Shown here: one piece after another, positions 7,142 to 7,287 of the stretch
Layout of the letters: every line of letters starts with the position of its first letter
Position numbering within the stretch: position 1 is the stretch's first letter
Assembly (NCBI GenBank): GCA_947629635.1
Contig: CANREO010000045.1
Span: 1-7,287, forward strand
Direction: 5' to 3'
DNA: 7,287 nucleotides
Origin: an uncultured Clostridia bacterium
GTDB taxonomy: Bacteria; Bacillota; Clostridia; Christensenellales; CAG-917
Notes under the pieces: model-generated
Seen by the model: only the letters and a program-made list of their open reading frames with translations
Database searches by the model: none
What the model was told of the DNA's origin: nothing
Translations under genes and position numbers: made by a program

Positions 7142-7287
7142 ATGAATGACCTTAGAGACAAATATGATCTTATTGTGCTCGCAATAGAATCCAGCTGCGA
7201 TGAGACGGCTTGTGCCATCGTCAGGGACGGCAGAGAAGTAGTGGCGGATACGGTGGCGACTCAGATAGAAATACATCGCAGATTCGG
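7142..7287 (+). CDS. tsaD: tRNA N6-adenosine threonylcarbamoyltransferase TsaD, N-terminal part only
   Basis: The first 48 codons are present before the window ends. TsaD (formerly Gcp/YgjD) works with TsaB and TsaE to transfer threonylcarbamoyl to A37 of tRNAs that read ANN codons, giving t6A. The opening strand and nucleotide-binding motif LAIESSCDETACAIV at 13-27 is the family's conserved N-terminal signature (usually AIETSCDETAVAV). It is followed by DGREVVADTVATQIEIHRRFG, matching the next conserved block. The metal-binding His residues lie beyond the edge. The start at ATG 7142 gives a short lead of about 10 residues before the first strand. No Shine-Dalgarno is visible; the preceding bases are seven T residues (7131-7137). 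It lies 46 bp after prfB, possibly in the same transcript. Confidence 0.9.
   Translation, partial: MNDLRDKYDLIVLAIESSCDETACAIVRDGREVVADTVATQIEIHRRF

Noticed and set aside
1..7287. Mobile element, CRISPR, phage, defence system or other novel system
   Set aside because: All coding space is filled by recognisable housekeeping genes. No long repeats, integrase or transposase motifs, spacer arrays or compositional break were seen by eye.

Overview
The window reads as an ordinary stretch of chromosome from a low-to-moderate GC member of the Bacillota, most likely an uncultured Clostridia-type bacterium. The evidence is the RecD2-type helicase, the ComF-family protein, purine-rich Shine-Dalgarno sites, AT-rich spacers, and a gene order (metK, recD2, comF, secA, prfB) of a kind recalled from Clostridia. 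The genus cannot be named from sequence alone. TGA is used as a genuine stop by four of the five genes that end here, and recD2 uses TAG, so the standard bacterial code applies.

Layout, all on the + strand: the last 24 codons of a probable metK (1-77); a 10-bp hairpin resembling an intrinsic terminator (90-115); recD2 (131-2356); a comF-family gene overlapping recD2 by 11 bp (2346-3149); a 95-101 bp AT-rich spacer with a possible promoter; secA (start corrected to 3251, ending at 5905); an 80-bp spacer with a weak hairpin; prfB, encoding release factor RF2 (start taken as ATG 5986, ending at 7095); a 46-bp spacer; and the first 48 codons of tsaD (7142 to the window edge). No stretch over 300 bases lacks a gene. 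No tRNA, rRNA, CRISPR array, mobile element or long repeat was seen.

Functionally this is a housekeeping block: S-adenosylmethionine synthesis (MetK), DNA repair and replication-fork maintenance (RecD2), a ComF-type phosphoribosyltransferase-fold protein linked to DNA uptake and recombination, the Sec export motor (SecA), translation termination at UAA/UGA (RF2), and tRNA t6A modification (TsaD). recD2 and comF are translationally coupled. secA and prfB probably form the next transcription unit.

No undescribed system was found. The most useful second-look points are that prfB lacks the programmed +1 frameshift site at its usual place yet has a frameshift-like sequence across its start codon; a hairpin sits directly in front of the recD2 ribosome binding site; tsaD has no visible Shine-Dalgarno and starts just after seven T residues; and no hpf gene lies between comF and secA.
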